A stretch of 64,000 nt of DNA from Pseudomonas entomophila (lineage in GTDB: Bacteria > Pseudomonadota > Gammaproteobacteria > Pseudomonadales > Pseudomonadaceae): positions 124,001 through 188,000 of the forward strand of contig NZ_JAAMQJ010000003.1 in the NCBI RefSeq assembly GCF_013523125.1, given 5' to 3'. A program made the translations under genes and the position numbers. The notes below the pieces were generated by a model. That model was not told the origin of the DNA. It made no database searches and saw only the letters and a list, made by a program, of their open reading frames with translations. Position 1 is the first letter of the stretch, and every line of letters starts with the position of its first letter. This document shows, piece after piece, positions 28,196 to 39,392 of the stretch.

Positions 28196-28591
28196 GGATA
28201 GAACAACCGACGTGGACGTGGGGGTTAGCTTACCAGACGGGGAAGCGGGGAGTGGCACGCTGCACGTGGCAGGCCGATGTTCAGCCCTTTGTGGGCGCGG
28301 GTAAGCCCGTTCCCACAGGCGGCACCAGGACGACGGCTGGGCTTCCCTGGGGTGGACTTCGTTGATCGGCGTCAAGCGCACGGCTCACCGCTTTTTCCTC
28401 ATGCCTTGAACTCCCCGGAATCGTCCTTATCTTACAAGAGCCCCGTCACAGCGCTGTGCCAGTATCGTGGACATCCGCCACTTTCCTCACCATCGTTTCC
28501 GGGTAGAATGCTCGTTCGCATGCGGCCTCCGGCTGCACGGGCGACTTCACGGGGCCGCCCTCCATCCCCACGTGTGGAAGATCCTGCCGAT
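28196..28591. other. 396-bp dciA/secA intergenic region with REP palindrome and candidate secA promoter
   Basis: No gene is visible. One REP-style palindrome lies at 28290-28317 (TGTGGGCGCGGG TAAG CCCGTTCCCACA type). A candidate sigma70 promoter for secA is TTGAAC at 28406-28411, 16-bp spacer, TATCTT at 28428-28433, leaving a 5' leader of about 150 nt. A GGGTAGAAT hexamer region near 28500 is a second, weaker -10 candidate. No secM-like leader gene was recognised, and the peptidase M23 gene I recall beside secA in P. aeruginosa is not here. Confidence 0.5.
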
Positions 28592-31330
<2,739 letters not shown>

Positions 31331-31368
31331 TCGGTCCTGACCCCGCGATACCCCGCTACTGAACACTG

Positions 31369-31402
31369 CGCCGCGCCGGTTTCGACCGTCGCGGCGTTGT
31401 TC
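31369..31402 (+). terminator. Terminator after secA
   Basis: Stem CGCCGCG / CGCGGCG, with an inner CGGT-TTCG-ACCG hairpin (a UUCG tetraloop), followed by a T-rich tract TTGTTCCTTCT. One mismatch separates the two helices. Confidence 0.7.
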
Positions 31403-31454
31403 CTTCTGCTGCTTCGCCTTACTCTGTGCGATCTATCTACCTAGGAGCGCTTAC

Positions 31455-32672
31455 ATGGCTGTTGGTCTTGGTCCCCTGCCTACCTTGCACCCGGTTCCCG
31501 GTTTCGAACTTGGCATCGCTTCGGCGGGCATCAAGCGTCCCGGACGCAAGGATGTGGTCGTCATGCGCTGCGCCGAAGGCGCCAGCGTGGCCGGTGTGTT
31601 CACCCTCAACGCGTTCTGCGCCGCGCCGGTCATCCTGGCCAAGCAGCGCGTGCAGGGCTCCGTGCGCTACCTGCTGACCAACACCGGCAACGCCAACGCT
31701 GGCACGGGCGCGCCGGGCCTGGCGGCTGCCGAGCGCACCTGTGCGACCCTGGCCGACCTGGCGGGTGTCGACGCCAGTGCGGTGCTGCCGTTCTCCACGG
31801 GCGTCATCGGCGAACCCCTGCCGGTGGAAAAGATCGAAGGCGCCTTGCAGGCCGCGCTGGATGACCTGTCGGAAGACAACTGGGCCGACGCCGCCACGGG
31901 CATCATGACCACCGACACCTTGCCCAAGGGCGCCAGCCGCCAGTTCCAGCACGCGGGCGTCACCGTCACCGTGACCGGCATCAGCAAGGGCGCGGGCATG
32001 ATCCGCCCGAACATGGCCACCATGCTCGGCTACATCGCCACCGACGCCAAGGTCGCCCCAGGCGTGCTGAAGGACCTGATGCTCGACGGCGCCAACAAGT
32101 CGTTCAACCGCATCACCATCGACGGCGACACCTCGACCAACGACTGCTGCATGCTGATCGCCACCGGCAAGGCCGACCTGCCGGAAATCACCGAGGCCAG
32201 CGGTGCGCTGTTCGAGGCGTTGAAGGCCGCCGTGTTCGAGGTGTGCATGGAGGTGGCCCAGGCCATCGTCCGTGACGGCGAAGGCGCGACCAAGTTCGTC
32301 ACCGTGCAGGTCAATGGCGGTGGCAACCACCAGGAGTGCCTGGATGTCGGGTATGCCGTGGCGCATTCGCCGTTGATCAAGACCGCGCTGTTCGCCTCCG
32401 ACCCCAACTGGGGCCGTATCCTGGCGGCCGTGGGCCGTGCCGGTGTGCCGGAACTCGACGTCAGCCTGATCGACGTGTACCTGGGTGACGTGTGCATCGC
32501 CAGCCAGGGCGGGCGCAGCCCGAGCTACACGGAAGAGCAGGGCGCTGCGGTCATGGCGCAGGAAGAGATCACCATCCGCATCGACCTGGGCCGTGGCGCG
32601 TGCAGCGAAACGATCTGGACCACCGACCTGTCCCACGAGTACGTGAAGATCAACGCCGAATACCGGACCTGA
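31455..32672 (+). CDS. argJ: Glutamate N-acetyltransferase / N-acetylglutamate synthase
   Basis: A 405-residue ArgJ (ornithine acetyltransferase). [21 protein letters not shown] contains the Thr of ATML at which the precursor self-cleaves to alpha and beta chains and which is the acyl nucleophile. [14 protein letters not shown] and [17 protein letters not shown] are other signatures. It recycles acetyl from N-acetylornithine to glutamate in arginine synthesis; residual N-acetylglutamate synthase activity depends on the species. An AGGAG ribosome-binding site precedes ATG 31455. Confidence 0.97.
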   Translation: MAVGLGPLPTLHPVPGFELGIASAGIKRPGRKDVVVMRCAEGASVAGVFTLNAFCAAPVILAKQRVQGSVRYLLTNTGNANAGTGAPGLAAAERTCATLADLAGVDASAVLPFSTGVIGEPLPVEKIEGALQAALDDLSEDNWADAATGIMTTDTLPKGASRQFQHAGVTVTVTGISKGAGMIRPNMATMLGYIATDAKVAPGVLKDLMLDGANKSFNRITIDGDTSTNDCCMLIATGKADLPEITEASGALFEALKAAVFEVCMEVAQAIVRDGEGATKFVTVQVNGGGNHQECLDVGYAVAHSPLIKTALFASDPNWGRILAAVGRAGVPELDVSLIDVYLGDVCIASQGGRSPSYTEEQGAAVMAQEEITIRIDLGRGACSETIWTTDLSHEYVKINAEYRT

Positions 32673-32685
32673 TCGATCGTCCTTC

Positions 32686-32743
32686 GCCCGCCGCCGCCCG
32701 TGATCCACGAGCGCGGCGACGGGCATCGGGCCTGTGGCCCGTC
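32686..32743 (+). promoter_or_regulatory. Mutually exclusive hairpins in the argJ-mutT spacer
   Basis: Segment 1 (GCCCGCCGCCGC, 32686-32697) can pair 11/12 with segment 2 (GCGGCGACGGGC, 32713-32724); the end of segment 2 (GACGGGC) can instead pair perfectly with segment 3 (GCCCGTC, 32737-32743). No T-run follows. It may be an argJ terminator or an attenuator-like switch; only the base pairing is seen. Confidence 0.35.
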
Positions 32744-32778
32744 TGCCTCATCGTCTGCGATATCCCAGGGAGTTCCCC

Positions 32779-32910
32779 ATGCGCCATCACCTGATCCTCG
32801 GCCTCGCGCCGTACGCGTCCTCTTCGCGTTCATCGCTGGCCTGTCGTTCAACGTCTTGCGCGGACTTCGCCTCGCGCGATGCCCGGCACCGTGAGGAGGG
32901 CGCGCGATGA
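32779..32910 (+). CDS. Candidate 43-residue ORF coupled to mutT
   Basis: ATG 32779 has an AGGGAG ribosome-binding site 6 bp upstream, and its TGA overlaps the mutT ATG as ATGA. The predicted peptide (starting MRHHLILGLAPYAS, then Ser- and Arg-rich, with two Cys) is unlike anything I recognise. It may be a leader peptide that couples translation to mutT, a remnant of an old gene, or chance; mutT has a strong GAGGAGGG site of its own. Coding status is uncertain. Confidence 0.3.
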   Translation: MRHHLILGLAPYASSSRSSLACRSTSCADFASRDARHREEGAR

Positions 32911-33851
32911 AGCGGATCCATGTCGCCGCAGCAGTCGTCCGTGGCCAGGATGGGCGCATCCTGATCGCTCGACGCGCCGATACCCAGCACCAGGGGGGAT
33001 TGTGGGAGTTTCCTGGTGGCAAGGTCGAGGAGGGAGAGGACGTCAGTACCGCACTGGCCCGTGAGCTGCACGAGGAGCTGGGCATTCACGTGGTGCATGC
33101 CCAACCGTTGATCAAGGTGCGTCACGATTACCCCGACAAGCAGATTCTGCTCGATGTGCACGAGGTGATGGCATTCGAAGGCGAGCCCCATGGTGCCGAA
33201 GGTCAGCCTGTGGCCTGGGTCGCGCCCAGGGCGCTGGGCGACTACGCCTTTCCCGAGGCCAACAAGCCGATCGTCGCCGCCGCACGCCTTCCCGAGCAGT
33301 ACCTGATCACGCCCGATGGGCTCGACGTGCCAGCGTTGCTGCGAGGCATCCGCCAGGCCGTGGCCCAGGGCTGCAAGCTCATCCAGCTGCGCGCCCCGGA
33401 CCTGTACGACCCCAAGTACCGTGACGTGGCGGTGGATGCCATCGGGCTGTGCGCAGGCAAGGCGCAGCTCATGCTCAAGGGGCCGCTGGAGTGGCTGGGC
33501 GACTTCCCCTCGGCTGGCTGGCATCTGACCGCACAGCAGTTGCGAAAGTACGCGGCCAAGGGCCGACCGTTCCCGGTCGACCGCTGGCTGGCGGCGTCTT
33601 GTCACGATGAAGAGGAGCTGAGCCTGGCGCGGCAGATGGGTGTGGATTTCGTAACGCTTTCACCCGTGCAGGCGACCCAGACCCACCCTGAGGCGACACC
33701 GCTGGGGTGGGAGACCGCTGAACGGCTCATCGACGGATGTGGGCAGCCAGTGTTTCTGCTCGGAGGCGTAGGGCCGCAGGACAGTGCGCGCGCACGTATG
33801 ATCGGGGCACAGGGCGTGGCGGGCATTCGGGCGTTCTGGCCGGCGGATTGA
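32907..33851 (+). CDS. mutT: MutT Nudix hydrolase fused to a thiamine-phosphate-synthase-like domain
   Basis: A 314-residue two-domain protein. Residues 1-130 are a MutT-type Nudix domain; the Nudix box (GGKVEEGEDVSTALARELHEELG) has all catalytic Glu residues, and EFPGGKVEEGE is the 8-oxo-dGTP-specific form. Residues about 145-314 resemble ThiE/TenI TIM barrels (GCKLIQLRAP, FVTLSPVQATQTHPEATPLGWE, FLLGGVGPQDSARARMIGAQGVAGIRAF). The first domain removes 8-oxo-dGTP from the nucleotide pool. The second has no proven role in this fusion, which is common in Pseudomonas. A strong GAGGAGGG site precedes ATG 32907. Confidence 0.94.
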   Translation: MKRIHVAAAVVRGQDGRILIARRADTQHQGGLWEFPGGKVEEGEDVSTALARELHEELGIHVVHAQPLIKVRHDYPDKQILLDVHEVMAFEGEPHGAEGQPVAWVAPRALGDYAFPEANKPIVAAARLPEQYLITPDGLDVPALLRGIRQAVAQGCKLIQLRAPDLYDPKYRDVAVDAIGLCAGKAQLMLKGPLEWLGDFPSAGWHLTAQQLRKYAAKGRPFPVDRWLAASCHDEEELSLARQMGVDFVTLSPVQATQTHPEATPLGWETAERLIDGCGQPVFLLGGVGPQDSARARMIGAQGVAGIRAFWPAD

Positions 33852-33909
33852 AGACACGCCTGCAGGCGGTGCAGGTGCTCTACGGGCGGCGGTTTGTGCT
33901 GACAGAGGG

Positions 33910-34040
33910 TGTGGGCCCTGCGGGCCCAATCGCGGCACTGGGGCCGCTCCCACAGGTGACCGCGATAGCCTGCAACCCCGCGGTGGGACTACGGGTGTAG
34001 GAGCGGCCCCCGTGCCGCGATTGGGCCTGAAAGGCCCACA
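33910..34040. repeat. REP-based inverted repeat (REPIN-like), copy 1
   Basis: A 131-bp element bounded by TGTGGGCC and GGCCCACA. Outer arms pair through GGGCCC..., AATCGCGGCAC..., GGGGCCGCTCC... on the left and their complements on the right. The inner 54 bp (33957-34010) recur exactly, in reverse complement, at 43883-43936. It fills the space between the convergent genes mutT and pduO, so it may also act as a bidirectional terminator. Confidence 0.85.
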
Positions 34041-34046
34041 GAACCC

Positions 34047-34613
34047 TCAACACGGCGCCCGCTTCGCCGCCTGCCACAACACCTCGTCCACCCCCTGGCG
34101 GCGCCCGATGATCCGCGCGGCCACGAACAGCAGGTCCGACAGCCGGTTCACATAGGCCAACCCCACCCCGGCCAGCGGCTCCACCTGGTTGAGCTGCTGG
34201 CAACGCCGCTCGGCCGTGCGCGCCAGGCTGCGGCACACATGGGCCTGGGCCACCAGCGCCGAGCCGCCGGGCAGGATGAAGTTCTCCAAGGGTCCCAGCT
34301 CCTCGTTCCAGCGATCGATCGCCGCCTCCAGCCGCTCGACCTCGACAGCGTCCAGGGCCTGGTAGCTGGGCATCGCCAACTCGCCCCCCAGGTCGAACAG
34401 CCGGTGCTGACAAGGCGCCAGTACCGCGCTCACCTCGTCCAGGCCGGCTTCGGCCAGCCCGGCCAGCAACAGGCCGAGCTGGCTGTTCAGGCTGTCCACC
34501 TCGCCGATGGCCTCGATACGCGGGTGATCTTTGGGCACCCGGCGGCCATCGCCCAGCCCCGTCTCGCCCTTGTCGCCAGTGCGTGTGTAGATCTTGGAAA
34601 GCCGAAAGCCCAT
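34047..34613 (-). CDS. PduO-type ATP:cob(I)alamin adenosyltransferase
   Basis: A 188-residue protein starting at ATG 34613. SKIYTRTGDKGETGLGDGRRVPKD is the N-terminal ATP-binding signature (shown by its first and last parts: YTRTGDKGETGL, RRVPKD), followed by IEAIGEVDSLNSQLG, and by CRSLARTAERRCQQL and YVNRLSDLLFVAARI at the C-terminus. It converts cob(I)alamin to adenosylcobalamin for B12-dependent enzymes. The start lies 1 bp after the stop of the sensor kinase gene, so the two are tightly co-transcribed with panE. Confidence 0.95.
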   Translation of the reverse strand: MGFRLSKIYTRTGDKGETGLGDGRRVPKDHPRIEAIGEVDSLNSQLGLLLAGLAEAGLDEVSAVLAPCQHRLFDLGGELAMPSYQALDAVEVERLEAAIDRWNEELGPLENFILPGGSALVAQAHVCRSLARTAERRCQQLNQVEPLAGVGLAYVNRLSDLLFVAARIIGRRQGVDEVLWQAAKRAPC

Positions 34614-34614
34614 G

Positions 34615-36642
34615 TCATGATTCCTCGGTGTCCACAGGCAGCGCTGGCGTGTCCAAGGGGAGCCGCAGCGTGAAGCAGGTCCCCTGGCCGGGTGCCGAGT
34701 GCACTTCCATCTGCCCTTTGTGGTTGTTGGTGATGATGAAGTAGGACACGGACAGCCCCAACCCGGTGCCCTGGCCGATCTCCTTGGTGGTGAAGAACGG
34801 CTCGAAAGTGCGCTTGCGCACGGCCTCGGGCATGCCGACGCCATTGTCCTCGACGTGGATTTCCGCCCAAGGCGGGTTGAGCCGGGTGCGCACGGTGATT
34901 CGTCCAGGCTCGCCGTCGTCGGGCCGCTGGTGGATCGCCTGCGCGGCATTCTTCAGCAGGTTGAGCAGCACCTGCTCCAGCTCGTTCGCCGTGCACGGCA
35001 CCGGCCCCAGCTCGGGGTCGAACTGGCGCACGATCGACTGGCCCTTGAAGTCGAAGCCGATGGTCAGGTCGAAATCGTTGCCGGCGATTTCCACGGCCTG
35101 GTCGATCAAGGCCGCCAGGTCGCATGGCACCAGCTGTCGATCGCTGCGGCGGCTGAAATTGAGCATGTGCGTGACGATCTTGGCGGCGCGGCCACCGGCT
35201 TGCTGGATGCCATCGAGCAACGATGGAATGTCCCGGGCTGCCAGGTAGCGGTTGATGTCGGCCAGGTCCAGCTGCAGCGTCTCGGCCTGTTCCAGGTTGC
35301 GTGGCAGCTCGGGGGAGAGGCGGCGGCGGATGTTCTGCACGTTGTGCACGATCGCCCCGAGCGGATTGTTGATCTCGTGCGCCATGCCAGCGGCCAGGGC
35401 ACCTACCGACAGCATCTTCTCGGACTGCACCATCATCTCTTCCAGCGACAGCCGCTGGGTGATGTCGTCGATCCGGATCACCACGCCACGACCACCGCCA
35501 CCGGTCAGTGGGTAGAACGTCAGGGCGTAGTGGCGCGGCTCGTCGTGCTTGGGCCAGGTGACCCGTTCGATCTTCTCCACCCGGTGCTGCTGCACGCTGG
35601 CCCTGAGCTGCGACAGGAACGGCTTGAGCGGCTCGAAGGCGAGAAACACCGGCTGGTTCAGCGCCTCCTCCAGGCGCGTGCCGGAGAGGGCGGTGGCTTC
35701 CTGGTTCCACTGGGTCACGTAGAGCTGTTCGTCGAGCGCGATCAGTGCCGAAGGCATCGAGTCGATGATGCTGTTGAGGTAGTTCTGAAACCCCGTGAGC
35801 TTCTTTTCGATCTTGCTGCGCACCTGGACTTCCAGCTCCAGCTTGCGGTTGGTGTGGCGGGTTTCCTCGGCCAGCCCCTGGGCCTGGTCGAAAGCCGACT
35901 GGAACTCGTCGCGGGCGCGCTTGAGCTGCTGCTCGCGCGCCTCGATGCGCGAGAGCATGGTGTTAAAGGCCTGGGCCAGGCTGCCGATCTCATCGTCGTT
36001 GCCGGGCTGGGCGCGCAGGGCGTAGCTCTCTTCGCGGGTGACCTGGCGGCTGAGCTCTTCGAGCTGATGAATCGGTTGGGTGACCAGGCGCTTGATCTGT
36101 CGCGCCACCATCAGCCAGAGCAGGATGCTGAACACCAGGATGCCCAGGCTGGCGGTCAAGGTACCGGTGTAGAAAGCCATGGGCAGTTCGCTGCTGGCTA
36201 CCAGCAGCAGGTGCGACGGTGGGCTGCCGGGGCGCGGCAGGCGGATCAGTTGCGTGCTGCGAAACTCGGTCAGGCGCCAGGCCTCGATGTTGCGGTAGCG
36301 CTTGGGCAGGGTCAGCGATTCGCCGTGCTGGATCTGCGCCAGCAGGCGTCCGTCGCTGCCGTAGATCGCGCCTGCGCGTAGCGGCGCGTAGTCGTGCAGC
36401 GTCTCGAGCAGGGCAGAGGCAGAGGCGGGCGACTCACCGGCACGCGCCGCCAGTTGGGGGTTGGCGACCAGCCGGCCGATGGTCTGCAGGGCCTGGGGCG
36501 CCATGCTTTCCTGGGTGATCCAGTAGGCCGCGCTGATGAAGGTCAGGTTGGCGACCACCAGAATGGTCACCAACAGGACCAGCAAGGCCGCCAGCAGTTT
36601 CTGCCCGACCGGGAGGTTTTCCAGGCGTTGGCGCAAGGTCAT
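34615..36642 (-). CDS. Orphan membrane sensor histidine kinase
   Basis: A 675-residue kinase. Two spans (about 16-40 and 165-187) frame a periplasmic domain of about 120 residues; a HAMP domain, a coiled coil (about 250-300), a PAS domain (LNSIIDSMPSALIALDEQ onward) and a HisKA/HATPase core follow. The H-box is GMAHEINNPLGAIVHNVQ with phospho-acceptor His422; N-box NLLKNAAQAI, G1 DNGVGMPE and G2 GTGLGLSVSY are intact. It starts at ATG 36642; the frame is open upstream. No response regulator is adjacent. Position between panE and a cobalamin adenosyltransferase suggests nothing clear about the signal. Confidence 0.93.
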   Translation of the reverse strand: MTLRQRLENLPVGQKLLAALLVLLVTILVVANLTFISAAYWITQESMAPQALQTIGRLVANPQLAARAGESPASASALLETLHDYAPLRAGAIYGSDGRLLAQIQHGESLTLPKRYRNIEAWRLTEFRSTQLIRLPRPGSPPSHLLLVASSELPMAFYTGTLTASLGILVFSILLWLMVARQIKRLVTQPIHQLEELSRQVTREESYALRAQPGNDDEIGSLAQAFNTMLSRIEAREQQLKRARDEFQSAFDQAQGLAEETRHTNRKLELEVQVRSKIEKKLTGFQNYLNSIIDSMPSALIALDEQLYVTQWNQEATALSGTRLEEALNQPVFLAFEPLKPFLSQLRASVQQHRVEKIERVTWPKHDEPRHYALTFYPLTGGGGRGVVIRIDDITQRLSLEEMMVQSEKMLSVGALAAGMAHEINNPLGAIVHNVQNIRRRLSPELPRNLEQAETLQLDLADINRYLAARDIPSLLDGIQQAGGRAAKIVTHMLNFSRRSDRQLVPCDLAALIDQAVEIAGNDFDLTIGFDFKGQSIVRQFDPELGPVPCTANELEQVLLNLLKNAAQAIHQRPDDGEPGRITVRTRLNPPWAEIHVEDNGVGMPEAVRKRTFEPFFTTKEIGQGTGLGLSVSYFIITNNHKGQMEVHSAPGQGTCFTLRLPLDTPALPVDTEES

Positions 36643-36679
36643 GAGCGTGGCACTGTCCGTCAAGGTGGAGGGCGGGCCG

Positions 36680-37639
<960 letters not shown>

Positions 37640-37701
37640 TCAATCCCCACGCGCTCCATCGTCGGTCTCGACGCGAGGGGCGCCTACATCTGGAGAGCAG
37701 C

Positions 37702-38187
37702 ATGCCGTCGTTCGACGTGGTATCGGAACTGGACAAGCACGAGGTGCACAACGCGGTCGACAACGCCATCAAGGAACTCGATCGCCGCTACGACCTCAAG
37801 GGCAAAGGCAACTTCGAGTTCAAGGAAAAGGACAAGACCGTCGTGCTGACGGCCGAAGCCGAGTTCCAGCTCGAAGCGATGGTCGAGATTCTTCGCCTGG
37901 CGCTGGTCAAGCGCAAGATCGACGTCAAGTGCCTGGAGGTCAAGGACGCCTATCCGTCCGGCAAGGAGATGAAACAGGAAGCGATCTTCCGCGAAGGCAT
38001 CGACAAGGAACTGGCCAAGAAGATCGTCGCCAAGGTCAAGGACGCCAAGCTCAAGGTGCAGGCGGCCATTCAAGGCGAGCAGGTGCGCATCACCGGCAAG
38101 AAGCGCGACGACCTGCAGGAGGCCATCGCCACCCTGCGCGGCATGGACTTCGACATGCCCCTGCAATTCAACAACTTCCGCGATTGA
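37702..38187 (+). CDS. yajQ: YajQ family nucleotide/cyclic-di-GMP-binding protein
   Basis: A 161-residue cytoplasmic protein: [20 protein letters not shown] at the start, [26 protein letters not shown] and the closing [10 protein letters not shown], all typical of YajQ. Xanthomonas YajQ (XC_3703) binds cyclic di-GMP and acts with a LysR regulator; other members bind tRNA or ATP. A GGAGAG ribosome-binding site precedes the ATG. Monocistronic, ended by the terminator at 38239. Confidence 0.96.
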   Translation: MPSFDVVSELDKHEVHNAVDNAIKELDRRYDLKGKGNFEFKEKDKTVVLTAEAEFQLEAMVEILRLALVKRKIDVKCLEVKDAYPSGKEMKQEAIFREGIDKELAKKIVAKVKDAKLKVQAAIQGEQVRITGKKRDDLQEAIATLRGMDFDMPLQFNNFRD

Positions 38188-38238
38188 TGGCCGGCCGGGC
38201 CGGAACCTTGCCCGCCTGACACAGTCCACCGCTTCCCG

Positions 38239-38266
38239 AGGCCGCCGATCCAGGCGGCCTGTTTTT
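38239..38266 (+). terminator. Terminator after yajQ
   Basis: Stem AGGCCGCC / GGCGGCCT with a 6-nt loop, followed by GTTTTTG. Confidence 0.88.
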
Positions 38267-38298
38267 GTGTTCCTGCCGCTCTATTCCGGGAGACGTAG

Positions 38299-39141
38299 AT
38301 GGATTTGAACGCCGAAGTGGACCATCTGGTTCGCACCTCGCAAAGCTGGATTCCCCTGATCCTGCAATACAGCGGCCGCCTGCTGCTGGCCCTGGTGACG
38401 CTGGCGATCGGCTGGTGGATCGTCAACCGCCTGAGCGCCCGTCTGGGCAAGCTGGTCGGCCTGCGCCACTCCGATCCGGCGCTGCAAGGGTTCATCAGTA
38501 CCTTGGCCAACATCATCCTCAAGATCCTGCTGTTCGTCAGCGTGGCCTCGATGATCGGCATCGAGACCACCTCCTTCGTCGCCGCCATCGGTGCCGCGGG
38601 CCTGGCCATCGGCCTGGCGTTGCAAGGCAGCCTGGCGAACTTCGCCGGTGGCGTGCTGATCCTGCTGTTCCGTCCTTTCCGCCTGGGCGACTGGATCGAA
38701 GCGCAAGGCGTCAGCGGGACCGTCGACACCATCCAGATCTTCCACACCGTGCTGCGCACCGGTGACAACAAGACCGTGATCGTGCCCAACGGCAGCCTGT
38801 CCAACGGCATCATCACCAACTACAACCGTCAGCCGACGCGCCAGGTGGTGTTCAACGTCGGAGTCGACTACGACGCCGACCTGCAGAAGGCCCGGCAGGT
38901 GCTGCTCGACCTGGCCAAGGACCCGCGTGTGCTGCCCGATCCGGCGCCTGCCGCCGTGGTGTCGGAGCTGGGCGACAGTTCGATCACCGTGTCGCTGCGG
39001 GTCTGGGTCAAGACGCCGGACTACTGGAGCCTGATGTTCATGCTCAACGAACAGACCCGCGATCGTCTGCGCGCCGAAGGCATCGACATCCCGTTCCCGC
39101 AGCGGGTGATCCGCGTGGTGCAGGAGCCGGTGGCGCAGTGA
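38299..39141 (+). CDS. Small-conductance mechanosensitive channel, MscS family
   Basis: A 280-residue MscS of the E. coli length. Three spans lie within residues 20-125; the pore helix is AAIGAAGLAIGLALQGSLANFAGGVLILLFRPF, where the Ala/Gly packing of MscS is clear (AAGLAIGLALQGSLANFAGG). A beta domain and the alpha/beta C-terminal cage follow (GTVDTIQIFHTVLRTGDNKTVIVPNG). It opens under membrane tension on osmotic down-shock. A GGGAG site precedes ATG 38299. Confidence 0.94.
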   Translation: MDLNAEVDHLVRTSQSWIPLILQYSGRLLLALVTLAIGWWIVNRLSARLGKLVGLRHSDPALQGFISTLANIILKILLFVSVASMIGIETTSFVAAIGAAGLAIGLALQGSLANFAGGVLILLFRPFRLGDWIEAQGVSGTVDTIQIFHTVLRTGDNKTVIVPNGSLSNGIITNYNRQPTRQVVFNVGVDYDADLQKARQVLLDLAKDPRVLPDPAPAAVVSELGDSSITVSLRVWVKTPDYWSLMFMLNEQTRDRLRAEGIDIPFPQRVIRVVQEPVAQ

Positions 39142-39153
39142 GCTTTGAGATTT

Positions 39154-39338
39154 GAGCGGCAAGCTGCAAGCTGCAAGCTGAACCAGGTGACTGACAGCTT
39201 GCCGCTCGAAGCTTGTAGCTTGTAGCTTGTAGCTTGTAGCTTGTAGCTTGTAGCTTGTAGCTTGTAGCTTGTAGCTTGTAGCTTGTAGCTTGTAGCTTGT
39301 AGCTTGTAGCTTGTAGCTTGTAGCTTGTAGCTTGTAGC
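39154..39338. repeat. Inverted heptamer arrays: GCAAGCT x3 facing GCTTGTA x18
   Basis: Left part: a 13-bp arm GAGCGGCAAGCTG (39154-39166) inside a short GCAAGCT array, repeated inverted as CAGCTTGCCGCTC (39195-39207). Right part: 18 uninterrupted copies of GCTTGTA from 39211 to 39336. The array fills most of the 251-bp mscS-mdfA spacer. Because 7 is not a multiple of 3, all frames stay open through it, which creates false ORFs. No coding function is supported. Confidence 0.93.
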
Positions 39339-39392
39339 CGGTGCCCCGCAGCCTGTAGCCTGCGCGCCACCTTCCTGCCTTCGAACCTCGTC

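Noticed and set aside
32700..32894. Alternative 64-codon plus-strand frame in the argJ-mutT gap with a short hydrophobic stretch
   Set aside because: It lacks a credible start and ribosome-binding site; the overlapping 43-codon frame with a coupled stop is the better candidate.
39211..39336. Possible CRISPR array
   Set aside because: The unit is 7 bp with no spacers and no cas genes nearby.
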